From Acidovorax sp. RAC01 (GTDB taxonomy: Bacteria > Pseudomonadota > Gammaproteobacteria > Burkholderiales > Burkholderiaceae_C), in contig NZ_CP016447.1 of the NCBI RefSeq assembly GCF_001714725.1, forward strand, positions 1,937,001-2,001,000: a stretch of DNA of 64,000 nucleotides. Direction: 5' to 3'. How positions within the stretch are numbered: the first letter of the stretch is position 1; the number at the start of each line of letters is the position of its first letter. The notes below the pieces were generated by a model. That model had not been told where the DNA came from. It did not search any database and worked only from the letters and a program-made list of their open reading frames with translations. Of the stretch, positions 51,842 through 61,665 are shown piece after piece. The translations under genes and the position numbers were made by a program.

Positions 51842-52876
51842 ATGACGGCCATGGACTATCGATCGCCACGCTGGCTGCCCGGCGGCCAGTTGCAAACGAT
51901 CTGGCCCGCGCTGTGCTCGCGCCGCGTGTTTGGGAGCAAGCCACGCTACCTGCGACAGCGGTGGGACTCGCCCGACGGCGACTTCATCGATGTGGATTTT
52001 TTGCACCACGAGGCCATCGCGGACGCACGCGTGCCGTCGCGACCGCTGCTGGTCGTTTTCCATGGGCTGGAGGGGTCGTCGCGCAGTCACTACAGCGAGG
52101 CATTCGCCGACCTGGCCCACGAGCAGGGATGGAATTGCGCCCTGCCGCACTTTCGGGGGTGCAGCGGCGAGATCAACCGCGCACCCCGGGCATACCACTC
52201 GGGTGACCATGCCGAGATCGGCTGGATCCTGGCGCGGCTGCGCAGTGCCCACCCGGGCGTGCCGCTCATGGCGGTGGGCGTGTCGCTGGGCGGAAACGCT
52301 CTCTTGCGGTGGGCTGGCGAAGTGGGCAACCACGCTGAAACGAGCGCAGACGCCGTGGCTGCCGTCTGCGCGCCGCTCGACCTCGCAGCGGGCGGGCATG
52401 CCATCGGCCGCGGCTTCAACCGGCAGGTCTACAACCGCATGTTCATGCGCACCCTGGTGCCCAAGGCCCTGCAGAAGCTGGCCCAGCACCCGGGCCTTTT
52501 TGACCGGCAGGCACTGCTCTCGGCGCGCGACCTCTACGCTTTCGACAACGTCTTCACTGCGCCGCTGCACGGCTTTCGCAGCACGGAAGACTACTGGCAC
52601 CGGGCCTCCGCCAAGCCGTTGCTGGGCGCAATTCGCGTCCCGGCGCTGGTGGTCAACCCGCGCAACGATCCTTTCGTGCCCGAGGCCAGCCTCCCGCGAC
52701 AGCACGAGGTGGGCAGTCATGTCACGCTCTGGCAACCCGCGCATGGGGGCCACGTCGGTTTTGCCAGTGGGCGCCTGCCAGGCCATGTGCGCGCCATGCC
52801 CGATGCGGTGGCAGGGTGGCTTGCCCGCCAGGCAGGGCTGCAGCGTGTGACCACGGCAAAATCACTGCATGGATGA
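51842..52876 (+). CDS. YheT-like alpha/beta hydrolase
   Basis: The 344-residue hydrolase matches the YheT/COG0429 family: WLPGGQLQTIWPAL start, VVFHGLEGSSRSHY oxyanion region, PHFRGCSGE, nucleophile Ser in GVSLGGNALLRW, acid in NPRNDPFVP and His in HGGHVGF. The family are carboxylesterases of unknown role. Its end overlaps the next gene by eight bases. Confidence 0.9.
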   Translation: MTAMDYRSPRWLPGGQLQTIWPALCSRRVFGSKPRYLRQRWDSPDGDFIDVDFLHHEAIADARVPSRPLLVVFHGLEGSSRSHYSEAFADLAHEQGWNCALPHFRGCSGEINRAPRAYHSGDHAEIGWILARLRSAHPGVPLMAVGVSLGGNALLRWAGEVGNHAETSADAVAAVCAPLDLAAGGHAIGRGFNRQVYNRMFMRTLVPKALQKLAQHPGLFDRQALLSARDLYAFDNVFTAPLHGFRSTEDYWHRASAKPLLGAIRVPALVVNPRNDPFVPEASLPRQHEVGSHVTLWQPAHGGHVGFASGRLPGHVRAMPDAVAGWLARQAGLQRVTTAKSLHG

Positions 52877-53408
52877 CATCGTCAAGAAGGCGCTGGAGAA
52901 GTGGCCCAACGTACCCGCCTGCAGCGGCTGGCTGGGGCTGGATGCGCGCGGCCATTGGTACCTGCGCGATGACGCCACGCAGGCTGCCGGCCCGTTCCCG
53001 ACGGCACGCGGTTCGCTGCTTGTGCACGAGAAGCTGATCGACTTCATCGGGCGGAACTACGAGTCCGATGCATCGGGCCAGTGGTACTTTCAGAACGGCC
53101 CGCAGCGTGTGTACGTGGAGCTGGAAGTGACGCCCTGGGTCTGGCGTATCGAGCCCGACCTTTCAGTTACGTCCCACACGGGCGTATCCGCCACCGCGCG
53201 CCAGTGCCTCGTCGATGAACAGGGACGCGTGTACCTAGTGACGGATCTGGGTCTGGGCCTGGTGCACAGCAATGACACCGCCCGGGTGGCGCAGGCCATC
53301 GACAGCGGGTTGTGGATGCCCGCTGAAGTGATCGCCGCCCAACTGCCCGGGCGCTTCGGGTATGTGATGAGCCCGGCGGCAAGCGGACACCTTCACCCTC
53401 GCCATTGA
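52869..53408 (+). CDS. Conserved hypothetical protein (DUF2946-like)
   Basis: The 179-residue soluble protein (DDIVKKALEKWPNVPACSGWLGLDARGHWYLRDD start) resembles a family I recall as DUF2946, common in Burkholderiales; I could not verify the label. It is overlapped by the hydrolase gene by eight bases, which implies coupled translation. No catalytic motif is evident. Confidence 0.72.
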   Translation: MDDIVKKALEKWPNVPACSGWLGLDARGHWYLRDDATQAAGPFPTARGSLLVHEKLIDFIGRNYESDASGQWYFQNGPQRVYVELEVTPWVWRIEPDLSVTSHTGVSATARQCLVDEQGRVYLVTDLGLGLVHSNDTARVAQAIDSGLWMPAEVIAAQLPGRFGYVMSPAASGHLHPRH

Positions 53409-53471
53409 GCGCTATGCCGCAGCGGGGCTAGAGCGCCTTGCGAGCCACTTTATCGACACTGTTTGCGCCGA

Positions 53472-53538
53472 TTTTGAAGCGAAAATAGCCTCTAGGGCAT
53501 GTTCCACAAGACTTTATAGCTATAAATAATATAGCAAT
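53472..53538. repeat. Dispersed ~65-bp repeat, copy 8
   Basis: TTTTGAAGCGAAAATAGCC, TCTAGGGCATG and TAGCTATAAATAATATAGCA are close to the family consensus, and CTAG is present in the core as in the copy hit by the IS. Confidence 0.75.
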
Positions 53539-53632
53539 TTGAATCCCGGTTTATGGACGCGGGTCGCCGTACCGAGATGCGTGTGCCCGCGCGGCGCGAG
53601 GGCGCATCACCTCGTACTCGAATTCATCCAGG

Positions 53633-53659
53633 CAAAAAAAACCAGCCGGATGGCTGGTT
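53633..53659 (-). terminator. Terminator of the cytochrome c gene
   Basis: On the minus strand AACCAGCC pairs with GGCTGGTT around a 4-base loop and is followed by a run of seven T. It lies 70 bases after the stop at 53729. Confidence 0.9.
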
Positions 53660-53728
53660 TCATTCTTTCTTTGCCGGCAGCAATAGCCTGGCGGGAGGTC
53701 ACGGGCGGTGGATCCGCCCGTCAGCTGT

Positions 53729-54580
53729 TTACTTCACCGAAGCGGTCATGAACTCCACGGCAGCGCGGAGTTCAGCGTCCGATGCCTGGCTGCCACCGCG
53801 GGGGGGCATGGCGCCCTTGCCCTTGACCACGCTGGCGTGCAGCGCGTCGATACCGGTGGACAGGCGGGCCGACCACGCAGCCTTGTCGCCCAGCTTGGGG
53901 GCGCCAGCCACACCCGCTGCATGGCACACCTGGCATGCCTGCTTGTACAGCGCTTCGCCGCCAGCCGCAGCCACTGCGGCAGGGGCCGCAGCCGGTGCAG
54001 GCGCAGCGGCAGCCGCCGGGGCTGCGGCCACGGCAACAGCTGGGGCAGCGGGTGCAGCAGCAGCGGCAGGTGCGCCTGCCGCGGCGGGGGCGGCAGGTTC
54101 CGCAAACTTTGCGCCGGCGGCATTGGCCATGTGCGCTACGGCGCGAGCGATTTCGGTGTCGTTGAAGTCGCCACCACCCTGGGGAGCCATGGCTCCCTTG
54201 CCCTTGAGCGCAGACTGAACGAGCGCCTCAAAGCCCGTCTTGATGCGTGCCGACCAGGCATCGGCATCCGCCAACTTGGGCGCACCCGCGGCACCCGACG
54301 TGTGGCAGGCTGCGCACTGGGCCGCGTAGACCTCCTGGCCGCTCTTGAGGGGGCGGTTCGCGTCGCGAATTTCCACCATGCCCACCTTCTGGATGCGCTC
54401 AGCGATGGCCTTCTCGGGGTTCACCGCGCCGGCGGCGGGCTTGTCGGCCGATGTGACGTACAGAACCAATCCAATGATGGCAAAGATCGGAACCACAAAC
54501 GAGAACAGTACCGCGCTCAACAGCTGCTTGGGGTTCTTGATCGGGCCGGTATGGGCTTCTTCGTGGTGGGTGTCGCTCAT
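53729..54580 (-). CDS. Dihaem cytochrome c5-like membrane protein
   Basis: The 283-residue protein has an N-terminal membrane anchor (residues 20-43) and two cytochrome c domains, with haem sites CAACH and CQVCH. Each domain has a later Met ligand candidate (GKGAMAPQGG and GKGAMPPRGG). The domains are joined by an Ala/Pro tract of about 50 residues. It should carry electrons at the periplasmic face of the membrane. Its stop is followed by a terminator. The partner enzyme is not in the window. Confidence 0.9.
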   Translation of the reverse strand: MSDTHHEEAHTGPIKNPKQLLSAVLFSFVVPIFAIIGLVLYVTSADKPAAGAVNPEKAIAERIQKVGMVEIRDANRPLKSGQEVYAAQCAACHTSGAAGAPKLADADAWSARIKTGFEALVQSALKGKGAMAPQGGGDFNDTEIARAVAHMANAAGAKFAEPAAPAAAGAPAAAAAPAAPAVAVAAAPAAAAAPAPAAAPAAVAAAGGEALYKQACQVCHAAGVAGAPKLGDKAAWSARLSTGIDALHASVVKGKGAMPPRGGSQASDAELRAAVEFMTASVK

Positions 54581-54694
54581 GACGTCCTCTGGTGTAACGG
54601 GCTGGTTCGACTAACTCAACCCTCGATTATATCTACCAGCCCCTGCATACCGCGTCGGCTTATGGTGCGTGCGCCGCATGCCGCAGCGCACGGG

Positions 54695-56104
54695 CTAACG
54701 CTGTGTTGCGCTCTCGGCGCCGCCGCCCATTGCCCGGTAGAGCGCGACCTGGTTTTGCAGCATCGCAAGGCGCACCTGCACCACCGCCTGCTGCGCTGCA
54801 AACAGCGAGCGCTGCGCGTCCAGCAGATCCAGGTAGCTCGACACCCCGTTGCTGTAGCGCAGGTCGGCCAGCTGCAGGCGCGCTGCCTCAGCCTCGGCCT
54901 GCCGGCGCTGGGCCTCCAGCTGGTCTTGCAGATTGGCGCGCCCAGCCAGGGCGTCGGATACGTCCCGGAAAGCTGACTGGATGGATTTTTCGTACTGCGC
55001 CACCGCAATGGCCCGGCCCGCCTGCGCGTTTTCCAGATTGGCCTGGTTACGGCCCGCATCAAAGATGGGCAGCAGCAGGGACGGCGCGATGGTGAACCCC
55101 CACGAGCCGTTCTTGAACAGGCCCGACAGCTCGCCACTGGCCGTGCCCGCCTGCGCCGTCAGCGCGATGCGCGGGAAGAACGCGGCGCGCGCAGCCCCAA
55201 TGTTGGCGTTGGCCGCAATGAGCTGCTGTTCCGCCTGCCGGATGTCGGGCCTGCGCACCAGCAGGTCGGACGGCAGGCCTGCCGGAAGCTCCGCCATCGC
55301 GGGGGCGTCCTGCAGCGCACTCGCTGCCAGGCTGTTGCGGATCTCCGGTGGCAGCGCCTGGCCCATGAGGAGCACCAGTGCGTTTTCATCCACCGCCCGC
55401 TGGCGTTGCTGCTGCGCCAGGGTGGCACGCGCGGCCTGCTCCAGCGACTGCGCCTGGCGATAGTCCAGCGCCGAGGCCACGCCGGCGTCCAGCCGCATTT
55501 TCGTCAGGCGCACGGATTCCTCACGCGTTGCCAGCGTCTGGCGCGACAGCCGAAGCAGCTCCTCATCGGCGAGCAGGTTCAGCCAGCCGTTGGCGACCGA
55601 TGCAACCAGGCTCAGTTGGGCTGCATTGCGCCCTTCTTCAGTCGCAAGGTACTGGGCAAGCGCCTGGTCTTTCAGGCTGGCGATGCGCCCGAAAAAGTCG
55701 ATCTCCCACGAGGAAACGGCCAGGCCCACGCTGAACGTGTTGGTGAGGTCGCCGCTGCCCGCTGCGGGCCCGCGGCTGGCGTTGGCAGCCAGCCCTACGC
55801 CAGGGAGCTGGTCCGCACGGCGGATCTGGTAGGTCGCGCGGGCCTGTTCGATGTTCAGCACGGCAATGCGCAGGTCGCGGTTGTTCTCCAGCGCAATATC
55901 GATCAGTTGCTGCAACCGGGGCTCGGCAAAGTATTCGCGCCATCCAGGCGCTGTGGCCTGGGCTTGCGTGGCACCGGCAGGTGCCGCGTCGCGGTAAGTG
56001 GCTGGTACAGGGGGCTCGGGCCTTTCGTACGTCGGGATGAACGAGCAGCCGGCCAGCAGCGCGGCGCCGATGAGCGCCATCGTGGCGTTGCGTGGGTCAA
56101 TCAT
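54695..56104 (-). CDS. RND efflux outer membrane lipoprotein (OprM/NodT type)
   Basis: The 469-residue protein has a lipobox LLAGC (C20) and two repeats of the TolC/OprM type (SWEIDFFGRI...; DAGRNQANLENAQAGRAIAVAQYEKSIQSAFRDVSDAL). It forms the outer membrane channel of the tripartite pump. Its start overlaps the end of the pump gene by eight bases. Confidence 0.93.
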   Translation of the reverse strand: MIDPRNATMALIGAALLAGCSFIPTYERPEPPVPATYRDAAPAGATQAQATAPGWREYFAEPRLQQLIDIALENNRDLRIAVLNIEQARATYQIRRADQLPGVGLAANASRGPAAGSGDLTNTFSVGLAVSSWEIDFFGRIASLKDQALAQYLATEEGRNAAQLSLVASVANGWLNLLADEELLRLSRQTLATREESVRLTKMRLDAGVASALDYRQAQSLEQAARATLAQQQRQRAVDENALVLLMGQALPPEIRNSLAASALQDAPAMAELPAGLPSDLLVRRPDIRQAEQQLIAANANIGAARAAFFPRIALTAQAGTASGELSGLFKNGSWGFTIAPSLLLPIFDAGRNQANLENAQAGRAIAVAQYEKSIQSAFRDVSDALAGRANLQDQLEAQRRQAEAEAARLQLADLRYSNGVSSYLDLLDAQRSLFAAQQAVVQVRLAMLQNQVALYRAMGGGAESATQR

Positions 56105-59100
56105 GGCTTCCAACTCCTGCTTCTTGCGCGTGGCGGCGGTCCATCTCGTGCTGGCGTGCGCTGCCCTTGAACAGGCTTCGCACCACCACAAAGAACACCG
56201 GCACAAAGAACACGGCCAGCGCCGTGCCCGTGACCATGCCGCCGAGCACGCCGGTGCCAATGGCGCGCTGGCTGGCAGAGCCTGCGCCAGAAGCCAGCAC
56301 CAGCGGCAGAACGCCAAGACCGAAGGCCATGGAGGTCATCACGATGGGGCGAAACCGCAGGTGGGCAGCCGCCAGGGCCGACTCGATGACGCCCTTGCCC
56401 TGGGCCTGCAGGTCCTTGGCAAATTCGATGATCAGGATCGCGTTCTTGGCCGACAGGCCAATGATGGTGATCAGCCCCACCTGGAAGTACACGTCGTTGG
56501 CGTAGCCGCGCATCAGCGTCGCCAGCAGCACGCCCAGTACCCCGAGCGGTACGACCAAAATCACGGCCAGCGGGATCGACCAGCTTTCGTACAGGGCCGC
56601 CAGGCACAGGAAGACCGCCAGGATCGCGAAGCTGTAAAGAATCAGCGATTGCGAGCCGGCCAGTTTTTCCTCGCGCGACTGGCCCGTCCATTCAAAGCCG
56701 AAACCTGCTGGCAGCTGGGAGGCGAGCTTTTCCATCTCTGCCATGGCCGCACCCGTGCTGTAGCCGGGCGCCGGGGCTCCCGAGATGCGCATGGCAGGGT
56801 AGCCGTTGTAGCGCACCGTTTGCTGGGCTCCGTTGACCCAGCGGGTCGTGGCAAATGCCGACAATGGCACGGGCTCGCCGCGGCTGTTGCTGGCGTTCAG
56901 CCTGAGCAGGTCGTCAGGCTGCATGCGCGCTGGTGCATCGGCCTGCACCACCACGCGCTGCAGACGACCCTGGTTGGGGAAGTCGTTCACGTAACTGGAG
57001 CCGAGTGCGGTGGAGAGTGCCGAGTTGATGGCTTCAAACGGCACGCCCAGCGCGTTGGCCTTGTCGCGGTCAATGTCGATCTGCAGCTGGGGCGCGTCTT
57101 CGAGGCCTTCCGGGCGCACCTGGCTGAGCAGCTTGCTCTGCGATGCCATGCCCAGCAGCTGGTTGCGCGCATTCACCAGCGCTTCGCGCCCCGCGCCGCC
57201 GCGGTCCTGCAGCCGGAAAGTGAAGCCGCTGGCGTTGCCCAGCTCCGGAATCGGGGGCGGGCTCAGCGGGAAGATGAAGGCGTCGCGAATGCCCATCAGG
57301 CCGCCAAATGCGCGGGCGGCGACTTCCTGCGCCGACTGGCCTAGCCCGTGCCGCTCGCTCCAGTCCTTGAGGGTCACGAATGCCAGGGCGGCGTTCTGCC
57401 CCTGCCCGGAAAAACTGAACCCGAGCACACCCACCATGCTCTGCACTTCAGGTTGCTTGAGGATGAAGCCCTCGACCTGCTCCATCACGGCAAGGGTGCG
57501 CTCCTGCGTGGCCCCGGGCGGCAATTGCACGTTGACGATGATGTTGCCCTGGTCTTCACTGGGCAGGAACGAGGTTGGCAGGCGCATGTACACCACGGCC
57601 ACCGCACCCACGATGGCCGCGTAGATGATGAGGTAGCGGGCAGCCCGCTTGAGCATGCGGGCCACGAAGCCTTCGTATCCCTTGGCCGTACGCGCAAAAC
57701 TGCGGTTGAACCAGCCAAAGAATCCGCCCCGTTCGTGGTGCCCCGCAGGCACGGGCTTGAGCAGCGTGGCACACAGCGCCGGCGTGAGCGACAGCGCCAT
57801 GAATGCCGAGAAAGCGATGGACGCCACCATCACCGCCGAGAACTGGCGGTAGATGTTGCCGGTCGAGCCTGCAAAGAAGGCCAGCGGCACGAACACCGAG
57901 ATCAGCACCACCGTCACACCGATGATGGCGCCGGAGATCTGGCGCATGGCCTTGCGGGTGGCGTCCAGTGGAGACAACCCTTCCTCGCTCATGATGCGCT
58001 CGACGTTCTCGACCACCACGATGGCGTCGTCCACCACAATGCCGATCACCAGCACCATGCCGAACATGGTCAGCACGTTGATCGAAAAGCCCAGTGCAAG
58101 CAGCGTGGCAAAGGTGCCCAGCAGCGCAATGGGCACGACGATGGTCGGGATGATGGTGTAGCGCCAGTTCTGCAGGAAGAGGAACATCACCAGGAACACC
58201 AGTGCGACGGCCTCGAGCAGGGTCTTGGCGACCTGCGTGATGGAAATGTCCACAAAGCGCGAGCTGTCGTACGGAATGCTCCAGTCCATGCCTTCGGGGA
58301 AGTAGCGCGACAGCTCGTCCATCTTTACGCGAACGGCTTTCGCGGCCTCCAGCGCGTTGCCGCTGGGCGATAGCTGGACGCCGATGCCTACGGCAGGCTT
58401 GCCGTTCAGGCGCGCGGCGGTGGCATAGGCCTGGCCTCCAAGTTCCACGCGCGCCACATCCTTGATGCGCACGGTAGAGCCATCCGGATTGGCCCGCAGG
58501 ACGATGTTTCCAAATTGCTCCACCGATGAAAGTTGGCCATTGACGACCACCGTGGCCGCGATGCCCTGACCAGCGATATTGGGCAGATCGCCGATGGAGC
58601 CACTGGCCACCTGGGCGTTCTGCGCGCGGATGGCGGCGGTCACGTCTGCAGCGGAGAGCTTGAAGCTGACCAGCTTTGCGGGGTCGACCCAGATGCGCAT
58701 GGCGCGCTCGGTACCAAACAGCTGGGCCTGACCGATGCCCTGCAGGCGCTGCAGCTCAGGCACCACATTGCGCGACGCGTAGTCGCCCAGTGCCACGGTA
58801 TCCATCGCGGGGTTGGTGGACGACAGCATCGTGAACAGCAAGAAGTTGGAGCGCGCCTTGTCGACCCGCACACCCTGTTGCGTGACTGCTGCAGGCAAGC
58901 GTGGAGAGGCCCGCGAGAGCCGGTTTTGCACGTCGACCTGTGCAAGTTCTGCGTTGGTGCCGGGCTGAAAGCTGAGGGTAATGCTCCCCGAGCCATCGGC
59001 CTGCGCTACCGACTCCATGTAGATGAGCCCAGGCGAGCCGTTCATCTCGCGTTCGATCACGGACAACACGCTGTCTTCCAGCGTCTTTGCAGAGGCGCCG

Positions 59101-59249
59101 GGGTAGGCTGCGTTGATGACGATGGACGGAGGCGCCACCGGCGGGTATTGCGCAATCGGCAGCTGCGTGATCGCCACGCCACCCATCACCATGATGAAGA
59201 GGGCAATGACCCATGCAAAGATGGGTCTGTCGATAAAGAACTTGGCCAT
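56097..59249 (-). CDS. RND multidrug efflux pump inner membrane subunit (AcrB/MexB type)
   Basis: The 1050-residue hydrophobe/amphiphile transporter has twelve membrane helices and two large periplasmic loops. The proton-relay Asp pair is in IGIVVDDAIVVVENVERI in helix 4, and the Lys in the tenth helix region (GLSAKNAILIIEFAKD) is present. The N-terminal FFIDRPIFAWVIALFIM is typical. It is 12 bases after the fusion-protein gene. Confidence 0.96.
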   Translation of the reverse strand: MAKFFIDRPIFAWVIALFIMVMGGVAITQLPIAQYPPVAPPSIVINAAYPGASAKTLEDSVLSVIEREMNGSPGLIYMESVAQADGSGSITLSFQPGTNAELAQVDVQNRLSRASPRLPAAVTQQGVRVDKARSNFLLFTMLSSTNPAMDTVALGDYASRNVVPELQRLQGIGQAQLFGTERAMRIWVDPAKLVSFKLSAADVTAAIRAQNAQVASGSIGDLPNIAGQGIAATVVVNGQLSSVEQFGNIVLRANPDGSTVRIKDVARVELGGQAYATAARLNGKPAVGIGVQLSPSGNALEAAKAVRVKMDELSRYFPEGMDWSIPYDSSRFVDISITQVAKTLLEAVALVFLVMFLFLQNWRYTIIPTIVVPIALLGTFATLLALGFSINVLTMFGMVLVIGIVVDDAIVVVENVERIMSEEGLSPLDATRKAMRQISGAIIGVTVVLISVFVPLAFFAGSTGNIYRQFSAVMVASIAFSAFMALSLTPALCATLLKPVPAGHHERGGFFGWFNRSFARTAKGYEGFVARMLKRAARYLIIYAAIVGAVAVVYMRLPTSFLPSEDQGNIIVNVQLPPGATQERTLAVMEQVEGFILKQPEVQSMVGVLGFSFSGQGQNAALAFVTLKDWSERHGLGQSAQEVAARAFGGLMGIRDAFIFPLSPPPIPELGNASGFTFRLQDRGGAGREALVNARNQLLGMASQSKLLSQVRPEGLEDAPQLQIDIDRDKANALGVPFEAINSALSTALGSSYVNDFPNQGRLQRVVVQADAPARMQPDDLLRLNASNSRGEPVPLSAFATTRWVNGAQQTVRYNGYPAMRISGAPAPGYSTGAAMAEMEKLASQLPAGFGFEWTGQSREEKLAGSQSLILYSFAILAVFLCLAALYESWSIPLAVILVVPLGVLGVLLATLMRGYANDVYFQVGLITIIGLSAKNAILIIEFAKDLQAQGKGVIESALAAAHLRFRPIVMTSMAFGLGVLPLVLASGAGSASQRAIGTGVLGGMVTGTALAVFFVPVFFVVVRSLFKGSARQHEMDRRHAQEAGVGSHD

Positions 59250-59261
59250 GTTGGATGAGCC

Positions 59262-60563
59262 TTACTGCTTTGCAGACGATGCCGCCGGGGTGGCCCCTGG
59301 AGCGTCAGACGCCGCAGAGGCAGGAATGGCCGCGGCGGGCGCAGTGCCCGCTGGCCCGGCAGCCTTCCATGGAACGGCTTTCACCGGCGTGCCGGGCGGA
59401 AGCATCTGGAGTTTCTGGAAACCGTCGACCATCACCTTCTCGCCTGCGGCCAGTCCGTCCAGAACCACCCAGCGGTTGTTCTGCGCGGTGCTGACCTTTA
59501 CGGTGCGCTTGGTCACCTTGCCGTCGTCGCCAACCACACTGACGGTGTCGCCTTGCTGGCTGCGCGTGACGGCCTGCTGGGGCAGCGTGATGGCGTTGCT
59601 GGCCTGGGCTTGCTCCAGCCGGACCCGCACGAAAAGGCCGGGCAGTAGCTCGCCCTTGGGGTTGGGCACTTCGGCGCGCAGTGTGACCTGGCCCGTGCTG
59701 GCATCGACCGACAGGTCGGTGAACAGCAGCTTGCCGTTCTGGGTGTATTCGGTGCCGTCGCTCAGTACCAGTTTGACGCTGGCCGCGCCCGCGGCTCCTG
59801 CGCGCTTGAACTGGCCGCTTTCCATGGCTTTGCGCAACTGGAACACGTCACTTGCCGATTGCGTGAAGTTGACATACACCGGATCAATCTGCTGAACCAC
59901 GGCCAGCGGTGTGGCCTCGCCCTGACCGACCAGGGCACCCTCGGTGACCAGTGCTCGCCCGATGCGCCCAGCGATGGGTGACGTGACGCTGGCGTAGCCG
60001 AGGTTGATCTCTGCGGTGCGGACGGCGGCCTTGGCCGTGGCCACGTCGGCCTGGGCCTGCTTTTCGGCAGCCTCGGCATTGACGAAATCCTGCTTGCTGA
60101 TCGCGTTGGCGCTGACCAGCGGGCGATAGCGCTGAACCACCGCGCTGGCCTGGGCCAGGTTGGCCTCTGCCTTGGCGAGACCGGCGCGCGCGCTTTCCGC
60201 CGCTGCGGCGTAGGGGGCTGGGTCGATGCGGAACAAGGGCTGGCCCGCCTTCACATCGCTGCCCTCACGGAAAAGCCGCTGCTGCAGGATGCCGGCAGCG
60301 CGCGCACGCACCTGTGCCACTCTGGAGGCCTCAACGCGCCCTGGCAGTTCGGTGATCAGGCCGATATCGCCGGGTGTCGCCGTGACAACGCCCACCTCAA
60401 CGGGCGGCATTTGGGGAGCGCCAGCAGTGGCTGGCGCGTCCGTCTTGCCGGAGCAGGCCCCAAGCATAAGAGCCGCGGCGCAGACGGCTGCCAAGGCACT
60501 GAGCGCGACTTGGGGCTTGCTAGCGGGCGGACGGGCGGTGGATGCGTCGCATGGTGTGGGCAT
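59262..60563 (-). CDS. RND efflux periplasmic adaptor (AcrA/MexA type)
   Basis: The 433-residue lipoprotein has a lipobox LGAC (about C37), a lipoyl-like barrel (QVRARAAGILQQRLFREGSDVKAGQPLFRID) and an alpha hairpin, followed by a Pro/Ala-rich C-terminal tail. AAAGG lies 6 bases before the ATG at 60563; the in-frame ATG at 60590 is rejected. It is the first gene of the three-gene pump operon, which runs to 54695. Confidence 0.94.
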   Translation of the reverse strand: MPTPCDASTARPPASKPQVALSALAAVCAAALMLGACSGKTDAPATAGAPQMPPVEVGVVTATPGDIGLITELPGRVEASRVAQVRARAAGILQQRLFREGSDVKAGQPLFRIDPAPYAAAAESARAGLAKAEANLAQASAVVQRYRPLVSANAISKQDFVNAEAAEKQAQADVATAKAAVRTAEINLGYASVTSPIAGRIGRALVTEGALVGQGEATPLAVVQQIDPVYVNFTQSASDVFQLRKAMESGQFKRAGAAGAASVKLVLSDGTEYTQNGKLLFTDLSVDASTGQVTLRAEVPNPKGELLPGLFVRVRLEQAQASNAITLPQQAVTRSQQGDTVSVVGDDGKVTKRTVKVSTAQNNRWVVLDGLAAGEKVMVDGFQKLQMLPPGTPVKAVPWKAAGPAGTAPAAAIPASAASDAPGATPAASSAKQ

Positions 60564-60661
60564 GGGAGACCTTTTCTTGATGGGCGTCAACGGGAGGCGT
60601 TGTACGCGATAGGTATGACGACCGCTCTGTCGGCGCTTGAAGCCGACACGGCAGGTGCGTG

Positions 60662-60689
60662 ATTATACATACAGTCATGAATGTATAAT
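60662..60689. promoter_or_regulatory. AcrR-like operator between pump and repressor genes
   Basis: ATTATACAT at 60662-60670 and ATGTATAAT at 60681-60689 form a 9-bp inverted repeat with a 10-base spacer. The sequence resembles the E. coli AcrR site (TACATACATT...AATGTATGTA). TATAAT occurs on each strand inside the arms, so both divergent promoters could be blocked at once. Confidence 0.7.
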
Positions 60690-60748
60690 TATTGCAGTCG
60701 ACGGCATTCCCTGTTCACGCAGTCGGCATGACAACAAGGAGACGCCCC

Positions 60749-61387
60749 ATGGCTCGTCGCACCAAGGAAGACGCTATCGCTACCCGCAACGGCCTCATTG
60801 ATGCCGCGGAGCTGGTGTTCAAGGAGAGGGGTGTGTCCCGGGCATCGCTAGGCGACATTGCGCAGGCAGCCGGCGCCACGCGGGGTGCGATCTACTGGCA
60901 TTTCAAGGACAAGGTGGACCTGTTTGCCGCCATGATGGAACGCGTAACCCTGCCGCTGGAGAAGGGATACGGCGAATTTGAATGCAGTACCTGCCCTGAC
61001 CCGGTCCAGCGTCTCCGCGCTGTGGTGGGGCTTGTTTTGCACAACGTGCATTCCGACGCGCGCACGCGGCGCGTCTTTGAGATCGCGCTCTACAAGGTGG
61101 AATATGTAAGCGAGCACGCTGACCTTCGTGCCCGGCACATCGCAGCAGCGGAAGCATTCACGCGAAAGCTGGCGGGCGATCTGGTGCAGGCTGCCGAGTT
61201 GCAGCGGGTGAATCTGCCAATTCCGGGGGCGGACGCAGCGGTGGGTCTTCATGCGCTCCTTGACGGGCTGATCCGCAACTGGATTCTTGCGGAGGGGCGA
61301 TTCGATTTGCCGGCCGTGGGCGCCGCCAGCATTGATGCGTACCTGCGAGGCCTGGGTCTTTCGGTGGGCAGCGGGCAAATGGGTTAG
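60749..61387 (+). CDS. TetR family repressor of the efflux pump (AcrR/TtgR type)
   Basis: The 212-residue repressor has the TetR HTH (RNGLIDAAELVFKERGVSRASLGDIAQAAGATRGAIYWHFKDKVDLFAAM) and a C-terminal ligand-binding domain close to AcrR/TtgR. AAGGAG precedes the ATG at 60749; the 19-residue in-frame extension is rejected. It is divergent from the pump operon with an AcrR-like operator between them and probably represses both. Confidence 0.93.
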   Translation: MARRTKEDAIATRNGLIDAAELVFKERGVSRASLGDIAQAAGATRGAIYWHFKDKVDLFAAMMERVTLPLEKGYGEFECSTCPDPVQRLRAVVGLVLHNVHSDARTRRVFEIALYKVEYVSEHADLRARHIAAAEAFTRKLAGDLVQAAELQRVNLPIPGADAAVGLHALLDGLIRNWILAEGRFDLPAVGAASIDAYLRGLGLSVGSGQMG

Positions 61388-61505
61388 ACCGACTCTGTGG
61401 CCACGTCTGGGCGGCGGGGTCAAAGGCGAGCGTATCGCGCGCAAAGACCTTGTCGTATTGCGCAACGCCGACATGCAATAATGGCGGGCTGCGCAGAGCA
61501 GAAGT

Positions 61506-61581
61506 GCGGCTGTAGCTCAGTGGATAGAGTATTGGCCTCCGAAGCCAAGGGTCGTGGGTTCGATCCCCGCCAGCCGCACCA
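61506..61581 (+). tRNA. tRNA-Arg (CCG)
   Basis: The 76-base gene folds with acceptor GCGGCTG/CAGCCGC, anticodon loop CTCCGAA (anticodon CCG) and an encoded CCA. It reads CGG codons. Confidence 0.96.
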
Positions 61582-61647
61582 TCTCTTCTTTCTTGCGCGC
61601 CCAAGTCATGGGTGTGGCCAGATTGTCGATGCTTCTAAAAGTAGTGC

Positions 61648-61653
61648 TATAAT
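61648..61653 (+). promoter_or_regulatory. -10 box for tRNA-Tyr cluster
   Basis: A consensus TATAAT lies 12 bases before the tRNA-Tyr gene. A TTGTCG at 61623-61628 is a possible -35, with a long 19-base spacer. Confidence 0.45.
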
Positions 61654-61665
61654 TCGAAATTCTCC

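Larger units (their letters stand above)
53409..53728. other. Intergenic region with repeat copy 8 and a terminator
   Basis: The 320 bases hold a dispersed repeat copy (53472-53538) and, for the minus strand, the terminator of the cytochrome c gene (53633-53659). No gene is supported between the convergent neighbours. Confidence 0.65.
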
